Shown piece by piece: positions 21,188 to 32,991 of a stretch of DNA of 64,000 bases. How positions within the stretch are numbered: the first letter of the stretch is position 1; each line of letters opens with the position of its first letter. The DNA comes from Ophiosphaerella korrae. Lineage: Eukaryota > Ascomycota > Dothideomycetes > Pleosporales > Phaeosphaeriaceae. The position numbers were made by a program, and so were the translations under genes. Under the pieces are notes generated by a model. The model was given only the letters and a program-made list of their open reading frames with translations, searched no databases and was not told where the DNA came from. The stretch lies in the NCBI GenBank assembly GCA_028456385.1, contig JALNQF010000093.1, positions 62,001 through 126,000 of the forward strand, given 5' to 3'.

Positions 21188-23392
21188 CTAGTACTTCTCC
21201 CCAAGTACGTCGTCCGTGGCTTTTTCGGATATCATCATAGTAGGAAGAACTGGAAAGCCACCAGGTACTTTAGGGAAGCTACTAGCATCTACAACCCTCA
21301 ACCTCTCCACACCACGTACACGAAACTTGCTATCCAACACAGCCATCTCATCCCCATCGGCGCCAATCCGCGCACTACTGCTCGCATGATGACTATACGC
21401 CTGTTCCTTAATATACGTCTTTTGCGTCTCAACCGAGCAATTTTGCTTCCCGATCACGCCCTCGCACGGATGCAGTTCTTTGAACGGAGCCAGCGAATCG
21501 GGAATCGACGCATCGGCTTTCCCCAACCACCCGCGGACCCATTCGACGGCCTCGTAAATCGCCTGTACGTCCTTCTCCGATCCTTGCCCCTTGAAGAAAT
21601 TCAAATTGATAAACGGCACATCGCGTGGATCTGAAGACCTCAGTTCCACAACGCCGGCCTGTGAGCGCGGATTCATGTGCACGATTGCGCATTCGTATTG
21701 GGATGGGCCGTATGTTTCGTTGAAGAAGGGCGGGCGATTGGGGAAGCCGGGCCAGAAGCCTTCGAAGAGAAAGGAGCCACACCACATGTAAATGTCGCGG
21801 ATTGCGCCTTGGGACGTCTTCCAAAAGGCGGGGAAGATTTCGGACATTCCTGTCACGGCTCGTTTGGCGAGCGAGAGGATGCCTGCTTCGTAATTGTCCG
21901 CGAGGGAGTGGCCGACGCCGGGGCTGTGGACAAGCAAGGGGATGTTGAACTTCTTGAGATGGTCCTTGGGCCCGATGCCAGAAAGCATAAGGAGTTGAGG
22001 GGTATTAAAGGCCCCGCCTGAAATGATGACTTCTTTAGATGCAAAAACTTTTCCGGCAATACCCTTGTCTGTGGCTTTGTATCGAGGATCCGCACTATAC
22101 ATGCTCTTGCCTTGGAGGTACTCGATTCCAACTGCTTTGGGCTTTTGGCCTATTTTATTGAAGATGACCTTTGTGGCGAGCGTATCGAGCGAAATAGATA
22201 GTGGATACTTGCCCGACTTAGCTGTGTCTCGAGCGTAGTATCCGGGAGATGAACGCCGGCCATTGGGGTTTATGTGACTGACGCCTCCGAATGGACCAAC
22301 GAGGTTGTCGCGGTTTGGTTGGTTTCCGTTCATGTCGCGTTCAAGCAGATTTGAAGTATCTAATGCTTTGAACCCAGCAGCCTGAGCAGCAAGCTCGCTA
22401 AGCTGTTTTGCATCTGCACTTGTAGTATACCCGGGGTCCAGCATTGTCATATCAAGCCAGCCGTCATGACCGTGCCTAAAGCTAGTGAGCAATTATATGT
22501 GGGATGTGCTATATCCAACTCTCTAGTCTTAATAGAATCTATCCTAGGGAGATATAACGGAACTACATACTTGTAAGTGCTGTTATAATGAGCTTTCTCG
22601 AGCCGAACGAGATATTTCCTCATGTTCTCATGGGACCATGACTTATCGCCGGTAAGAGTAGCAATCTCATCAAAGTCGGCATCGTTCGGTACCATGGTAA
22701 GACCTTAGTCCAGAGTCAGCTCGTGGAAAATATAAGCGAGTGTCATGGGTTTTCACATCCGTTGTGCATAGCACAACCTCCAAGAGTACCCGCTCGGGGG
22801 TAGTACTACGTATGTATCAGTAGGAGTTACTTTCAAGCGCTAATTTATAAGTTCTTACTATGCCTTCAGGTTTCGCTCCTGCAGGTGGATCAATGCCTAC
22901 GTAAAATCCACCATCTAGCTTGCGCCATGTCCTGTGCAGGTATCTTGCTTCCCGAGCATCATCGTCGGAATGTTTTACGAAAAAGTCCCTACTTGAACTC
23001 AGCGATTGAAAGCTTGTAGAAAAGGATGTGTTGAGTTTGTTCTAGTCTAGATATGTGTGCGGTTAACTGCATGCGACGATCACACACCAACGGGTTGCCG
23101 GATCGTTTCCAGCAGCATTGAAATTGATCCATTGGGAGACATTGGCGTTTTCCGTCTGGTCATCTACCCCTCTTAATCGAAGTTACAAGTTGTCTTCTGG
23201 GTCCAGCTCACCTCCAGCCTCAAGTAGCAGCACCGAATGACCAGCGCGTGCGAGATTAGAAGCAAGTGGCGCGCCTCCAGGCCCACTACCCACAACGATA
23301 TACTCGTAAGTCTTGTTGTCAATGGGAGTTATCGCAGTAGCTTTCAGAGCTAGGAATGCGGCCACGCAAGCCAGAAGACGAAGGAAACCCAT
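21188..23392 (-). CDS. Secreted GMC oxidoreductase (FAD-dependent)
   Basis: Glucose-methanol-choline family flavoenzyme oxidising an alcohol group; the exact substrate cannot be told. Six exons: 23392-23212, 23169-23088, 22988-22859, 22805-22757, 22703-22571 and 22481-21188. All junctions are GT-AG and in phase, giving 622 residues. A signal peptide (MGFLRLLACVAAFLALKATA) precedes the ADP-binding motif YIVVGSGPGGAPLASNLA. Exon 4 rebuilds YYPRAGTLGGCAMHNG. Later come GGAFNTPQLLMLSGIGP and the C-terminal HHASSSARIG and VVDASSFPKVPG segments. The first catalytic His is in SHHASSS; the second position reads FPVLPTMM, as in many secreted ascomycete members. An ATG 14 codons upstream (23434) is possible, but the nearer one gives the better signal peptide. 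Confidence 0.9.
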
Positions 23393-24494
23393 CGAATGAA
23401 GATTGATTGAATGACTTACAGAACTTTTGGTCAATTGAGTAAGGTAAGGGCTTTTTTGAATACGCTTCTAGCCTGGCTTTGTGTTGAGGGGTACCATGCT
23501 TTTCTAATGTATATTTTTGCCGGGTATGCAGGTGCAGAGTGTTCTCTATGCCGTAGTATCGCCCCGTCTGGTGCAAAATACCCTCGTGTGAGAGTAACCA
23601 CATTGAATTGAAAGGGTCCTAATCATGAGCCTGCGGAATGACTTCATGGTACAGACGTATCTTTCTCAGCTACACATTGTAGAAGCACTCCATTTTGTTA
23701 TGATCCCAGTTATCACGCCCCGTGGCAGGGGGTGACGGTTGATTTGCTGTTGTAATATTGTTTATCCAGATGCACTTTGCTCTCAAGTCACACAACCGCC
23801 CTTGGAACCGCAGCTCCCGGACACGATAGTGATTTGACGCAGGGACCTTGTATACAATAGATTTATCCTGGGTTTCTCATATTTTGAGATGTTGGAAGTT
23901 TGTTACGAAATCGGTAGGCCTAGTAAACTTCGGCTCGGTTTTGTGTGGATAGAATCTCGAGCACCAGCGTTGAGCATGAAAGCCTATGTATTCTGACCAT
24001 CGCTTACTTTTGTGATTTTTGGTGACAAGATCTGGTGTTACTGCTGAGCACCCGCATTTGTTAATTTATATTGTATTCGCTTTGCCATGCAGATTGTGGG
24101 GCATGTGGGGTTAATACTGAACGGTGAGGAACGAGGAAATCAATCGCCCTGCCCAAATCTAGTCCAACTTGGTTTGGACAGGTATCTTCGTATTTACGAA
24201 TAGAGAGGCCACATACTTGCTAGAATGCACTTGATACAAGAGAGCATGTGTTTTTATCGTTTGGCATAGGATCACAGATTCAGATGCGAATAATGTAAAG
24301 GTAAATGTGGTCAGGTCGTGTAGCTTATCTGTCTGTTGTGCGGAAGGCCTCTAAAGTTCCTGTCGATAAGCTCCGAAATAGCCCACGAAACGCTGTACTA
24401 ATAAACTAGGGGATAGGGTATTTGTGCTCGTTTCATACAGATTACTTGGTGAAATACTCTGGGCTGATTGCCCTCTCCACTCTCAAATCTTATC
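23393..24494. other. Intergenic region between GMC oxidoreductase start and ALE1 3' end
   Basis: About 1.1 kb, moderately AT-rich. A few short ORFs exist without motifs; most of the left part is presumably the GMC promoter. Confidence 0.5.
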
Positions 24495-26393
24495 TCAATT
24501 CGTTTGAAATTGCTTCAATTTTTCCTGGACGGCCTTCTTCACGTCAAAGCCTTGCATGATACTCCCTCTTCTTCTCCTTTGCTCAATCTCTGCCTTGACT
24601 TCCCTTACAATCTCATCGATTTCAGCTTCGGGATCATCTGCAATGCCAAGTAGAGGCTCTTTCCTAATGGAAGTGGTGTCTTGTGAAACAGTCCTTGCGA
24701 GCTGTTCCCTCTTAATCTCTTCTCTCGTTGTTTTCTCAATTGCTGATTCGTCAACAGCCGTGGTCGATGCAGGAGGTAAACGGGCAGCTTGTCTTTGCAC
24801 AAGCTGTTTTCGAAACGGCAGACTTCGTGAGAAAAGCGCATATGATCCGGCGACACCGATCAAAGTGTAGAAATTAACACGTGCCCAGACTGTGATCGTG
24901 TCGGAGAAGCCAAGTAGAATGAAAGGCGTAACAACGTAGGCGAAGACGATTTGAGTGAGAATTGTGGTGATGATATCGTAGTACTTTTTAGAGGGTAGTG
25001 GGTTTTTACCATCGGGCGAGAGGAAGAGAGGGCGGATTAGGCGGCGGCCATCTGAAACTTGGGTAAGTAGAAACTCGGTGAGGCTCAACTCGAATATACA
25101 CTTACTCTTCGCAGCAGTTTGCACAAATGAAGCAAGGATGAAGGCGAGATAGTAGCCAGGATAAAAGCCATGCCAGAAGGCGCTAGTAACGAATGTTGCA
25201 AGAGTAGCTCTAAATCCAGGTTTCTTTCCTTTGGGTGTGACACGAAGATACATGTAGTTCCTCAACCAGTGATTTGTGTTTATGTTCCAGAATCCCAAGT
25301 ATGCACGAGCGTTCTGCGCAGTCTCAATTTCCCAAGGTTTTATATTAGTGAGTCGATCCCACTTTGCACGGTTAGTTGTTGGATCAATGCCATTGTAGCC
25401 GATACCGCAGAGGATACATGCGCCTTCAGACAAGCTCCAAACGCCATAGAACTTCATGCGGGTAACAAGTCCAAGCATGTACAACTGCCAAACTCTCCGA
25501 AAGAAGCCATATTTCATGTACTCATCACCAAGGTAGAATGAAGGATAATAATGTGCGGAAAACTTCAAAAACGCAATAATCCAAAAAGTGCCATATGCGC
25601 CTTTGATTGCTGCTGGTATGCGACTGCTCGGGATCTTGCGTTTCTTACGCGTCGGTGGGGCCTTTGAGGGGTCAACTCCTGGTGGGAGGGTGAACATTGT
25701 GGTTGTGATATAGTCGCTGTAGTCGCTGTAGTCAAATGCTGGACCAGCCATGATGGCCGGAAAGAAGAAGACGTAACCAGTATAATCAAGAAGATTTGGG
25801 AAGGTCCTGATGGCATGGTCCTTTTGAAAATCAGACAGCTCGGAGTCTGGAAGGCGTCCGTCTTGTACGTTCCAGCAAAAAGCTGTTAGTTTCATGACGA
25901 GGACCATCTGAGCTCCTGTGATGTCTACGCTGGATGCGTCGTTTAGTGATTGACGAAAGATATGGCTGATAGACATGTGGCCCATGAGAAACACGAAGCC
26001 AATCCAGGGCATGTAGGGAGAATTGATTCTAGATGCAATGAGGTATGCGCCGCCTGCACTGATGATGATGGTTACCAGACCCCCCCAAAGATCAAAGAGG
26101 CCGACGAGATAGAACATGGACGAGGCTATTATGAACAGGTTCTTTTTCCATGGCTGGTTGTCCGGTATCCTTTTAAGAAGGGCAGCCAGAGGGTAAGATA
26201 AATAAAAGGTGAAGACGAGCTTGACTAGGAAAGTTAGTGGACAGAGGCTAGGGCAGCAAATAGAGGCGCTCACGCTCGTCCACAGATGTGCCAAGGGAAG
26301 CGCCGACATATTCAAAAGCTAGCAGAAGGCATCAGAAGATGATTTGTAGTCGTCTCGCATGTTGCACTCACGGGCATTGATGTATGGCAACAT
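24495..26393 (-). CDS. ALE1: Lysophospholipid acyltransferase, MBOAT family (ALE1)
   Basis: Membrane O-acyltransferase of the Lands cycle and glycerophospholipid remodelling in the ER. Four exons: 26393-26372, 26318-26274, 26224-25106 and 25051-24495, giving 580 residues. The two tiny first exons rebuild MLPYINAPFEYVGASLG and then VDELKLVFTFYLSYPLA, the family N-terminus. MBOAT motifs are GPAFDYSDY, the Asn segment WNINTNHWLRNYMYLR and the catalytic His in SAFWHGFYPGYY. About ten hydrophobic segments are visible. The 54-base intron 25105-25052 is a multiple of three with no stop, so retention would still be translatable. The C-terminus is charged (RREEI-like, RRRRGSIMQGFDVKK), exposed to cytosol. 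It shares a promoter of about 325 bases with CWC27. Confidence 0.94.
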
Positions 26394-26719
26394 GTTGGCC
26401 AGGCACGAGCTGCAGGAGCTCTTGCAGCAAAGCGCCGAGGAGGTAGTGTGTGGTCAGAGGGATGAGATGTGGAGGGAGTGAGGGGCAGGCTTCGGTGTTA
26501 TACGGCTGCTAGACAAGACATGTTCCAGATGCCACCGCCAAAGTGACATTGCGCAGGTTGACGTTGGGTGCACACATGACATCAGCAGGACGGCTCGCGC
26601 AAACATGGGCGCTAGCAGGGATGCGACTCGCTGATAGATATGCAGCCGCTCGCAACTATTTCCTATTTCCTATTCCCCATTGACAAGACATTGCCGACGC
26701 CGATATCAGCAATGCAATC
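26394..26719. other. Bidirectional promoter between ALE1 and CWC27
   Basis: About 325 bases between divergent starts. No coding potential is seen. Confidence 0.55.
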
Positions 26720-28216
26720 ATGAGCACGACGTATAACCTCGAGCCGAACCCTACGGCCAAGGTCCTGCTGCATACCACCGCCGGCGACCTCGAGCTCGAG
26801 CTCTTCGCAAAACAAACACCCGTCACGTCGCGCAACTTCCTCCAGCTCTGTCTCGATGGCTACTACGACAACACCGTCTTCCACCGCCTGGTCAGAGGCT
26901 TTATTCTGCAGGGCGGCGACCCAACGGGCACAGGACAGGGTGGCGAGAGTAGCTACGATGGCGAGCCTTTTGCCGACGAATTCCACAGCCGCCTCAAGTA
27001 CACCAGGCGCGGGCTGCTGGGCATGGCAAACACCGGCGGCAAGAACGACAATGGCAGCCAGTTCTTCTTCACCCTGGCGGCCACGCCTGAGCTACAAGAG
27101 AGGAACACCATGTTCGGGAGGGTGGCAGGAGACACCATCTACAACCTGATGAAGATGGCAGAGGCTGAGATTCGCGATGGCAGCGAGGACCAACCAATGT
27201 ATCCGACCAAAATCACGGGCACAGAGATCATCATAAACCCCTTCGAGGACATGGTCAAGAGCATGCGAGTCGCAACCCGTACAGAGCCAGAGGCGAAGAA
27301 AGCCAAAAAGCCCAAACGGAAGGCTGGCAAAAATGTACTCAGCTTCGGCGACGATGGAGAGGGAGCCGAGGAGGCACCGGTCGCGAAGAAGGCCAAATAC
27401 AATACCAAACTTGTTAGTGCAGACCAAGAGCCACCCAAAGCACCTCAGACCGAACGACCGATACCGATTCGCAAATCAGCACCAAAGCCTCCGTTGCGAT
27501 CACTATCGCCTAAGCCTAAGCCTACCAAAAAACCCATTGAGAAATCACCACCTCGTGAAGTAGTACAGCTTCCACCCCGAGAACTATCACCCGAGGCGGA
27601 GAAAAAGGCCAAGCTGGATCGCGTAAATGCACAGATTGCAGAGCTCAAAGCGTCGATGAAGCGAAATGTCAGCGTTCACAGTGCTGAGCCTGCCAAGAAA
27701 AAGTCTTTGTTGGAATCAATGGTTCCAACCTCTACAACCAGAGGCCGGAAGCGCGGCACTGGTGTGACAGGGACTGCACAAGAGCAAGCTACATTAGATA
27801 TACTCTCTAAATTCAAGTCAAGGTTGGAAACAGCCGATCCAGCCCCAGCATCAAAAATCAAATCTCCCACCGCCCCCAATGAGGCTCCAGATAGTGACGG
27901 CAAGGCTAATAATGCCAGCAACCCTACGGAAGAAGAGGAAGAAATAGCATGTGATTTGCACTTCATAGTAGGCTGCCAGTCATGTACCGCATGGGACAAG
28001 AAGGAAGACGACGAGTCAGATGATGACACGGGCTGGATGGCGCACTCACTCAGTTTTGCGAAAGACAGGCTTGGAAAAGACCTAGAGTGGAAGCGAAAGA
28101 ACGAGGAAGAATTGCTCGTCATTGACCCTCTAGAGGAATCAAAAAGACACAAGGCGGAAGCAAAAGGGAAAAGGGCATGGGATGATAGCAAAGGAAAGAA
28201 GAAGCTGAAGGTGTAG
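26720..28216 (+). CDS. CWC27: Spliceosome-associated cyclophilin CWC27
   Basis: Cyclophilin-fold protein of the activated spliceosome (NineTeen-complex associated). Single exon, 498 residues. Residues 1-170 form the cyclophilin domain: TSRNFLQLCLDGYYDNTVFH, GFILQGGDPTGTGQGGESSY, GMANTGGKNDNGSQFFFTLA. In the active-site region the tryptophan of classic cyclophilins is missing, as in Cwc27, which makes peptidyl-prolyl isomerase activity doubtful. The middle is Lys/Pro-rich and disordered. The C-terminal module has DLHFIVGCQSCTAWDK and FAKDRLGKDLEWKRKNEEEL, the part conserved among Cwc27 proteins. A basic tail may serve nuclear import. It is divergent from ALE1. Confidence 0.94.
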   Translation: MSTTYNLEPNPTAKVLLHTTAGDLELELFAKQTPVTSRNFLQLCLDGYYDNTVFHRLVRGFILQGGDPTGTGQGGESSYDGEPFADEFHSRLKYTRRGLLGMANTGGKNDNGSQFFFTLAATPELQERNTMFGRVAGDTIYNLMKMAEAEIRDGSEDQPMYPTKITGTEIIINPFEDMVKSMRVATRTEPEAKKAKKPKRKAGKNVLSFGDDGEGAEEAPVAKKAKYNTKLVSADQEPPKAPQTERPIPIRKSAPKPPLRSLSPKPKPTKKPIEKSPPREVVQLPPRELSPEAEKKAKLDRVNAQIAELKASMKRNVSVHSAEPAKKKSLLESMVPTSTTRGRKRGTGVTGTAQEQATLDILSKFKSRLETADPAPASKIKSPTAPNEAPDSDGKANNASNPTEEEEEIACDLHFIVGCQSCTAWDKKEDDESDDDTGWMAHSLSFAKDRLGKDLEWKRKNEEELLVIDPLEESKRHKAEAKGKRAWDDSKGKKKLKV

Positions 28217-28830
28217 TTTTGAGCTGGTATTAATGATTCCAAAATATCCAATTCCATTTGCGTAAATGTATCTCATATAGCACTCCGTGGCAGCTGCACC
28301 GAGACTTCCATTTCATTAATAACTTTGTTTTCGTATTGTCAGCTTCCACATTATCATGGTCACTTTAGTCGACGCCCTCAGAGATACTATTCATTCAATA
28401 AACAGATACATCCGGATCTCTTCGAGGCTCTTGGAATCGCACAACTACCTTCACCTTCATTCTACTGCTCCCACTAGTACTTTTGCAGCATTCAGCTACC
28501 TAGGGAATGCTCACTCTCATATCTATCTTCACTTTCACTTCGCCATTCGCACTAGTACCTGGCCGTTTCGCGGCTTCAACAAAACACACACACACCAGTG
28601 AAACCCAAGAACTCTTCTACACCCTACAGCAGTGCGAAACATTACACTTCGCCCTCCAAACAATAGCACTAAAGCATACTCCTGTAAGTCATGCGATTAT
28701 CTAAAGCGTCTGCATAGCTTCATGTAACTTCACGTCGCCATCTTCCCAATCTCCATTTGCTCACGCTGCTCCACTATGCCAGCTCAACGCACAGTCTTGC
28801 TCACTACACCAGCAGCACTTCAACACAACC
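28217..28830. other. Intergenic region between CWC27 and HTH-like gene
   Basis: About 610 bases. An ORF of 81 codons at 28356-28601 is rich in His, Ser and Thr and lacks any motif. Treated as non-coding. Confidence 0.5.
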
Positions 28831-29413
28831 ATGACTATCAACTGGCAGGATAAAGCTGTCCAAGACCGCCTTCTTACGGCTGTCATCGCGTCAGTCGAGA
28901 ACAAGGTACTCTCCTCATACCCCAAATTCTACTTTCCACATTCTCATCCAAACAAAGATCAAGGTCAGGGAAATTGCACGTCTGTACGGCGGTGAAATGA
29001 CATACAACGCCGTCGAGAACTATCTCCGCAAATTCCGCAAAGATATACCTACCATGATCGAGGAGGCGAAGGGCCGCACGGCTGCAGTGGCAAGTCGTCC
29101 CCGACCTAGGCTTGCAAAGACGCCTAGCGCAAGCCCAAGTCCGTCAAAGGCTGGTAAGTGGTTTTTGCAGGGTGTAATGAGTGAGGTGTTGACCAAGTGT
29201 AGCTGTCAAGACGGGTCGCATTGTCAAGAAGACGAGTACGCCCAAGGCTAAGCTGGCTGTGACTGATATCAAGAAGGAGGCTTCGATAAACATATCTTGA
29301 TGTTCAAGGGTGAGGAGGCCGATAGCATGTCTATTGACGATAGCAAGGTCATCGAGGGCATGTTGGATGACTACGATGGTATCCTTGAAGAGATGGAGTA
29401 TGAAGCGGTCTAA
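28831..29413 (+). CDS. Small HTH/Myb-like DNA-binding-type protein, function unknown
   Basis: The model starts at MTINWQDKAVQDRLLTAVI, continues with REIARLYGGEMTYNAVENY and LRKFRKDI, and resembles the short Trp-led helix-turn-helix (Myb/SANT-like) module found in many ascomycete hypothetical proteins. Exons: 28831-28905, about 28958-29153 (28964 is an equally valid acceptor), 29203-29258 and 29309-29413, about 143 residues. After the HTH comes a Lys/Ser/Pro-rich linker, then an acidic end (DDSKVIEGMLDDYDGILEEM). The acidic end is out of frame with the linker unless a 50-base intron (29259-29308, weak donor GTGACT) is spliced. Without it the protein ends at a TGA in that intron. The name is a guess at fold level only. 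Confidence 0.6.
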
Positions 29414-30461
29414 GTGCCCAGGTGGTTCAACGGTTTAGAATGATGGAGGTAATTGATCTCACGTTTACCTCAAGCACAGCTTTCAGCATATGAGGAACAC
29501 GGTGACTTTATCGTGGGCGTAGCTTTCTTCAATATGATGAGAATACTATGCAGATGACAACAGCAATGTTCCTACTCCTGTGCTTGTCATAAATGTCTTG
29601 ACACGGCCAAATCTCAGGTTGCAAAAACGCATCATTTTTTTCTTGTTCTTGGTTTACTACCTAGATAAGTATGAATCTACGAAACTAGTACTTACTGCAT
29701 ATAGGAGGAATACAGGCAAGGAGTTTTGTACAGGTGAAGAAAGATGCACCACAGTATGACGACCTGTTGTTCGATTCTAGAGGGACATATATGATCTATA
29801 TCACACGGAATTGGGGGAACAATGTAGAACCAAATCATTATCTGTTAGATATGAACCTGTACATATGACTTTATATACAAATACAAGACATAGACCAGCA
29901 AGTATATTCTCAAAATTTATCCATGCGAGTAAAGAGCGATATTCGCATGCGCCTGTATTTCCCGTAAACTATCAGACTTGTCTTTGGGTACTACATATTA
30001 TACTTTCTACACCACTACTCGCTCCCAAATTATCCGAGGGTCTCGATATCAAATGTAAAGTTATCAAACTAACATTCATGGCTTCAATTTCAAATTTGCC
30101 TCAGTGTCTGTAGATTTATTATCTAACGGCTGAGGTTGTTGCAGTGTATTTTAGCAACACCTTCGGCAGCGCGTCCGGGAAGCTTAGGCCCATAGATTAA
30201 CTAATTAATCCCAGAGTGCGTTAACAATCATTACGCCAGAGGATATCACGGTTGTTCAGGACGACGTACTAAGCATGAGTTTAAATAGTGGCGGAATTTT
30301 CAAAGTCACACCAAATGTTTGGAGCACAAGGCCCATGTAAATTCCAACTCCATGATTGTAATTGGAAGAGGTATAGACAGCGCGGAAACCGTGGTTGTTG
30401 TTTTCGGTAGTAGATTTACACGGGCTGGCCCTTTCCCACTACAGTAAAGCAGGGGCACAAC
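29414..30461. other. Intergenic region, AT-rich, no genes recognised
   Basis: About 1.05 kb. The longest ORF (29811-30113, 100 codons) has no motif and no splice context. Nothing else was seen. Confidence 0.5.
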
Positions 30462-32378
30462 TCAGTCCTTCTTTAGGCCATCAACTGTGTCCACAACAAT
30501 ATCGCTCGCCCCGGCTTCTGATTCGGCCGCGTCACGTTGGGTTCGTTTATCGAGCTGTATGAAGGTCAAACGGCTGTATCCTGTTTAATGAAATGAAATA
30601 TTTGACTTACCCAGGTAACTGCGCTTGTAATAGCAAAGAAAGCGAACACAACCGCAATCATCGCAATATACCCTTTTTTCCAGTACGGTGCGTCAGTGGC
30701 TGGATAAAGAGTAATACCCCAAAACGTATACAGAATGGACTGCACCATACTCATGACATAAAGGATCACAGACCTCACGGCGTCATCGCCTCTCCGTTGA
30801 CATATGACGCTTGCCCAACCATAAACTACAGGGTTTACAATGTATGAGGTGCCAGCAAGGTAGAAGGCAAAGAAGACACTAGCCGTAGGGAGACTCGGTA
30901 TAAGCAGAAGGATGGCAACAACTAGTTGAAGGAACCCAGCTAATGCCACCATTGAGATTCGACTATTGGTCATGTCGATGACATAACCGGCACCAATATT
31001 GGAGACGATGGAAACAGCTTGGATTCCTAGTGGATATGTTGTGATTGCATAAGGAGGAAATTTTGTGATGTTGGCTTTCATCCAGAGAAGAAAGAGACCT
31101 TGTAGGACGATTGCTTCCAATGCACAACCAATCGCTGAAAAGGCTGTCAAAATGTATAGCTCTGGAGATATAAATAGCCGCTTAGCTAGTGATTTGAAGC
31201 TGATATCATGGCCCCAATTCTTCTTCGGTGGCAAGCGGTCAAGGGCGAGTTGAATTTCCTCTTTGCTGAGGTACGGGGCGTTTGTCGATTCAGGAAGATT
31301 GGGAAAGTACATCAAGCCGAAGAGGCCAAAAGGTATTCCCATTGCGCCGTCTGAAGTTGTTAGCACCTGAGCATCAATAGCATTTGGTAGAAGCACTAAT
31401 AATGAAAACCCACTGCCATCCCTGGAGCGATGTTTGGTTGTCCAAGCCCTGATTCATAGCTGTCATCATGACTAAGTGTAGGCGAAGTTAGTCTTCGTTT
31501 TGCAGATATAGTACAAATGCAAAACGTACTTCCCGCGAACATGCTACCAATTTGTCCGATGGCCGTAAAGATAGCTGTGCGCTTTGCGATCTCTAATGGC
31601 TTGCTAGGGCCGAGTTAGCTAGGTACTGTCTTGTGATCATATGCTCAATCACTCACTACCAACTTCCAAGAATGTAAATCGTGCCACTGTATAGGCTAGC
31701 TTCAAAAAATCCTTGTAGAAAACGAATGACGCATAGTTGAGTATAGTTCCTGCATGCCGCAGAGCATATTGTCAAGCCGGACCAGACGATTAGAGTGAAT
31801 GGAAGCCAAAAACGAGGCGCCACAACTTGGATAATGAGCGCGTGCGGTATCTGCCCAACACAGCTCCTAAAAGAACTGGTTATTATAAGGTTACAGCGAA
31901 CGGAACAATGGTAAATTACCCAGCTGTGAACATCGCGATTAGAATGCTGTAGTTGTTTCCCTTGAGGTTCAAGGATTCCTTGAGCCCAGATACCTATCAT
32001 ATATAGTCAGTTCCCTTGAATCAATCAAAAGAGTTTGAGATCCAAATCGTACATAGGCATTGGCAAAAGCCGAACGATCTAGGGTGAAGATTAGCCATGC
32101 TACATCGAGTGGGGAGTTCCATGCAAGGAAACGAACCAAGATAGTTGAAGAAGTAAGCGGCACAGCAATACACCTATCATCAGATTAGCAAAAGGCTTGA
32201 TTGAAGTCAGACTCCAAACCATAATAAAACAGTCTGATCATTCATTAGTTCGGATCCTAGGATAATGCAATACTGAGAAGAAAATACCCAATTTGCGGAC
32301 CAATCGCCGCTCTGCGTTCGCCATACTGCTTAAACGCACATAACCGACACGGCTAGGGTGAATTGTGAAGTAAGTCAT
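30462..32378 (-). CDS. MFS transporter, Dal5/anion:cation symporter family
   Basis: Twelve-helix permease of the group that includes allantoate (Dal5), pantothenate and vitamin transporters; substrate unknown. The model has ten exons: 32378 (or 32324)-32288, 32233-32220, 32173-32137, 32078-32053, 31993-31920, 31866-31660, 31603-31530, 31471-31397, 31350-30611 and 30554-30462. It yields 458 residues from the inner ATG or 476 from the outer. Splicing rebuilds family motifs: ERRLVRKLDCFIMVYCCAAY, NYLDRSAFANAYVSGLKESL, AGSCVGQIPHALIIQ, IRFLQGFFEASLYSGTIYIL and KRTAIFTAIGQIGSMFAG. One exon is only 14 bases. The N-terminus is shorter than usual, so an unseen upstream exon is possible. The C-terminal exon is hydrophilic. 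Confidence 0.83.
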
Positions 32379-32991
32379 TGGAAAGACTAGTGGTGCAGCC
32401 TTGGTGATAGACGTTGCTGTCCTGTAGAGGAACTTGACTGTCAGTACCTTGATGGATGCTAGCGAGCGAATCAGCGCCCCAGAGTTGCTAAGCAAATGAT
32501 AAGGCTAAAAAACCGATTCTGTGGTACCTTCTAACTGCAGCTAAGCGTTTTTCTATATCGAGATGTGTTGGCCGTCTGGGCGGGTCCTGTCTCACCATCA
32601 ACTATAAAAGTGGGGATGGCCGTGTTGGGGAGAACAAAAGAGTAGTTGAACTCAAGTCAGGTTTTTCAAATTTAGTATTTACCACAGTGATGAGAAGAGA
32701 AAGCTTCAACCATTACTTTACATGGGATGTGTATTTTACCGATTCTTCAATATTGTATCTGCATGAGTGTTTGTCTCTATCCACAGCCGACAAATATGAT
32801 GTTTCCAAATAAACACTCATTACTTCAAGTGGAAGAATTAGAGACGGTAACCATTTATTGATTCGAGCGTAAATCGTAGAGCTGAGTGCTCGAGGCTAGC
32901 GATGCTTGAGAAAAGTGGTTTCGTTGCGGCGACACGGTTGACATCTACGCAAGGTCCATTCTAGCTGTACCATGTACCCTACGCTAAATCT
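32379..32991. other. Intergenic region between MFS gene and FAT1
   Basis: About 610 bases: MFS promoter and FAT1 3' UTR. The minus-strand frame continues open to 32495 and could hide a further N-terminal exon of the MFS gene. Confidence 0.45.

Noticed and set aside
19996..23392. S1 nuclease and GMC oxidoreductase as a functional cluster
   Set aside because: They converge and both are secreted, but there is no shared regulator, transporter or pathway link; adjacency looks incidental.
28356..28601. Possible small gene upstream of the HTH-like gene
   Set aside because: His/Ser/Thr-rich ORF of 81 codons with no motif; could be the 5' leader of the downstream gene.
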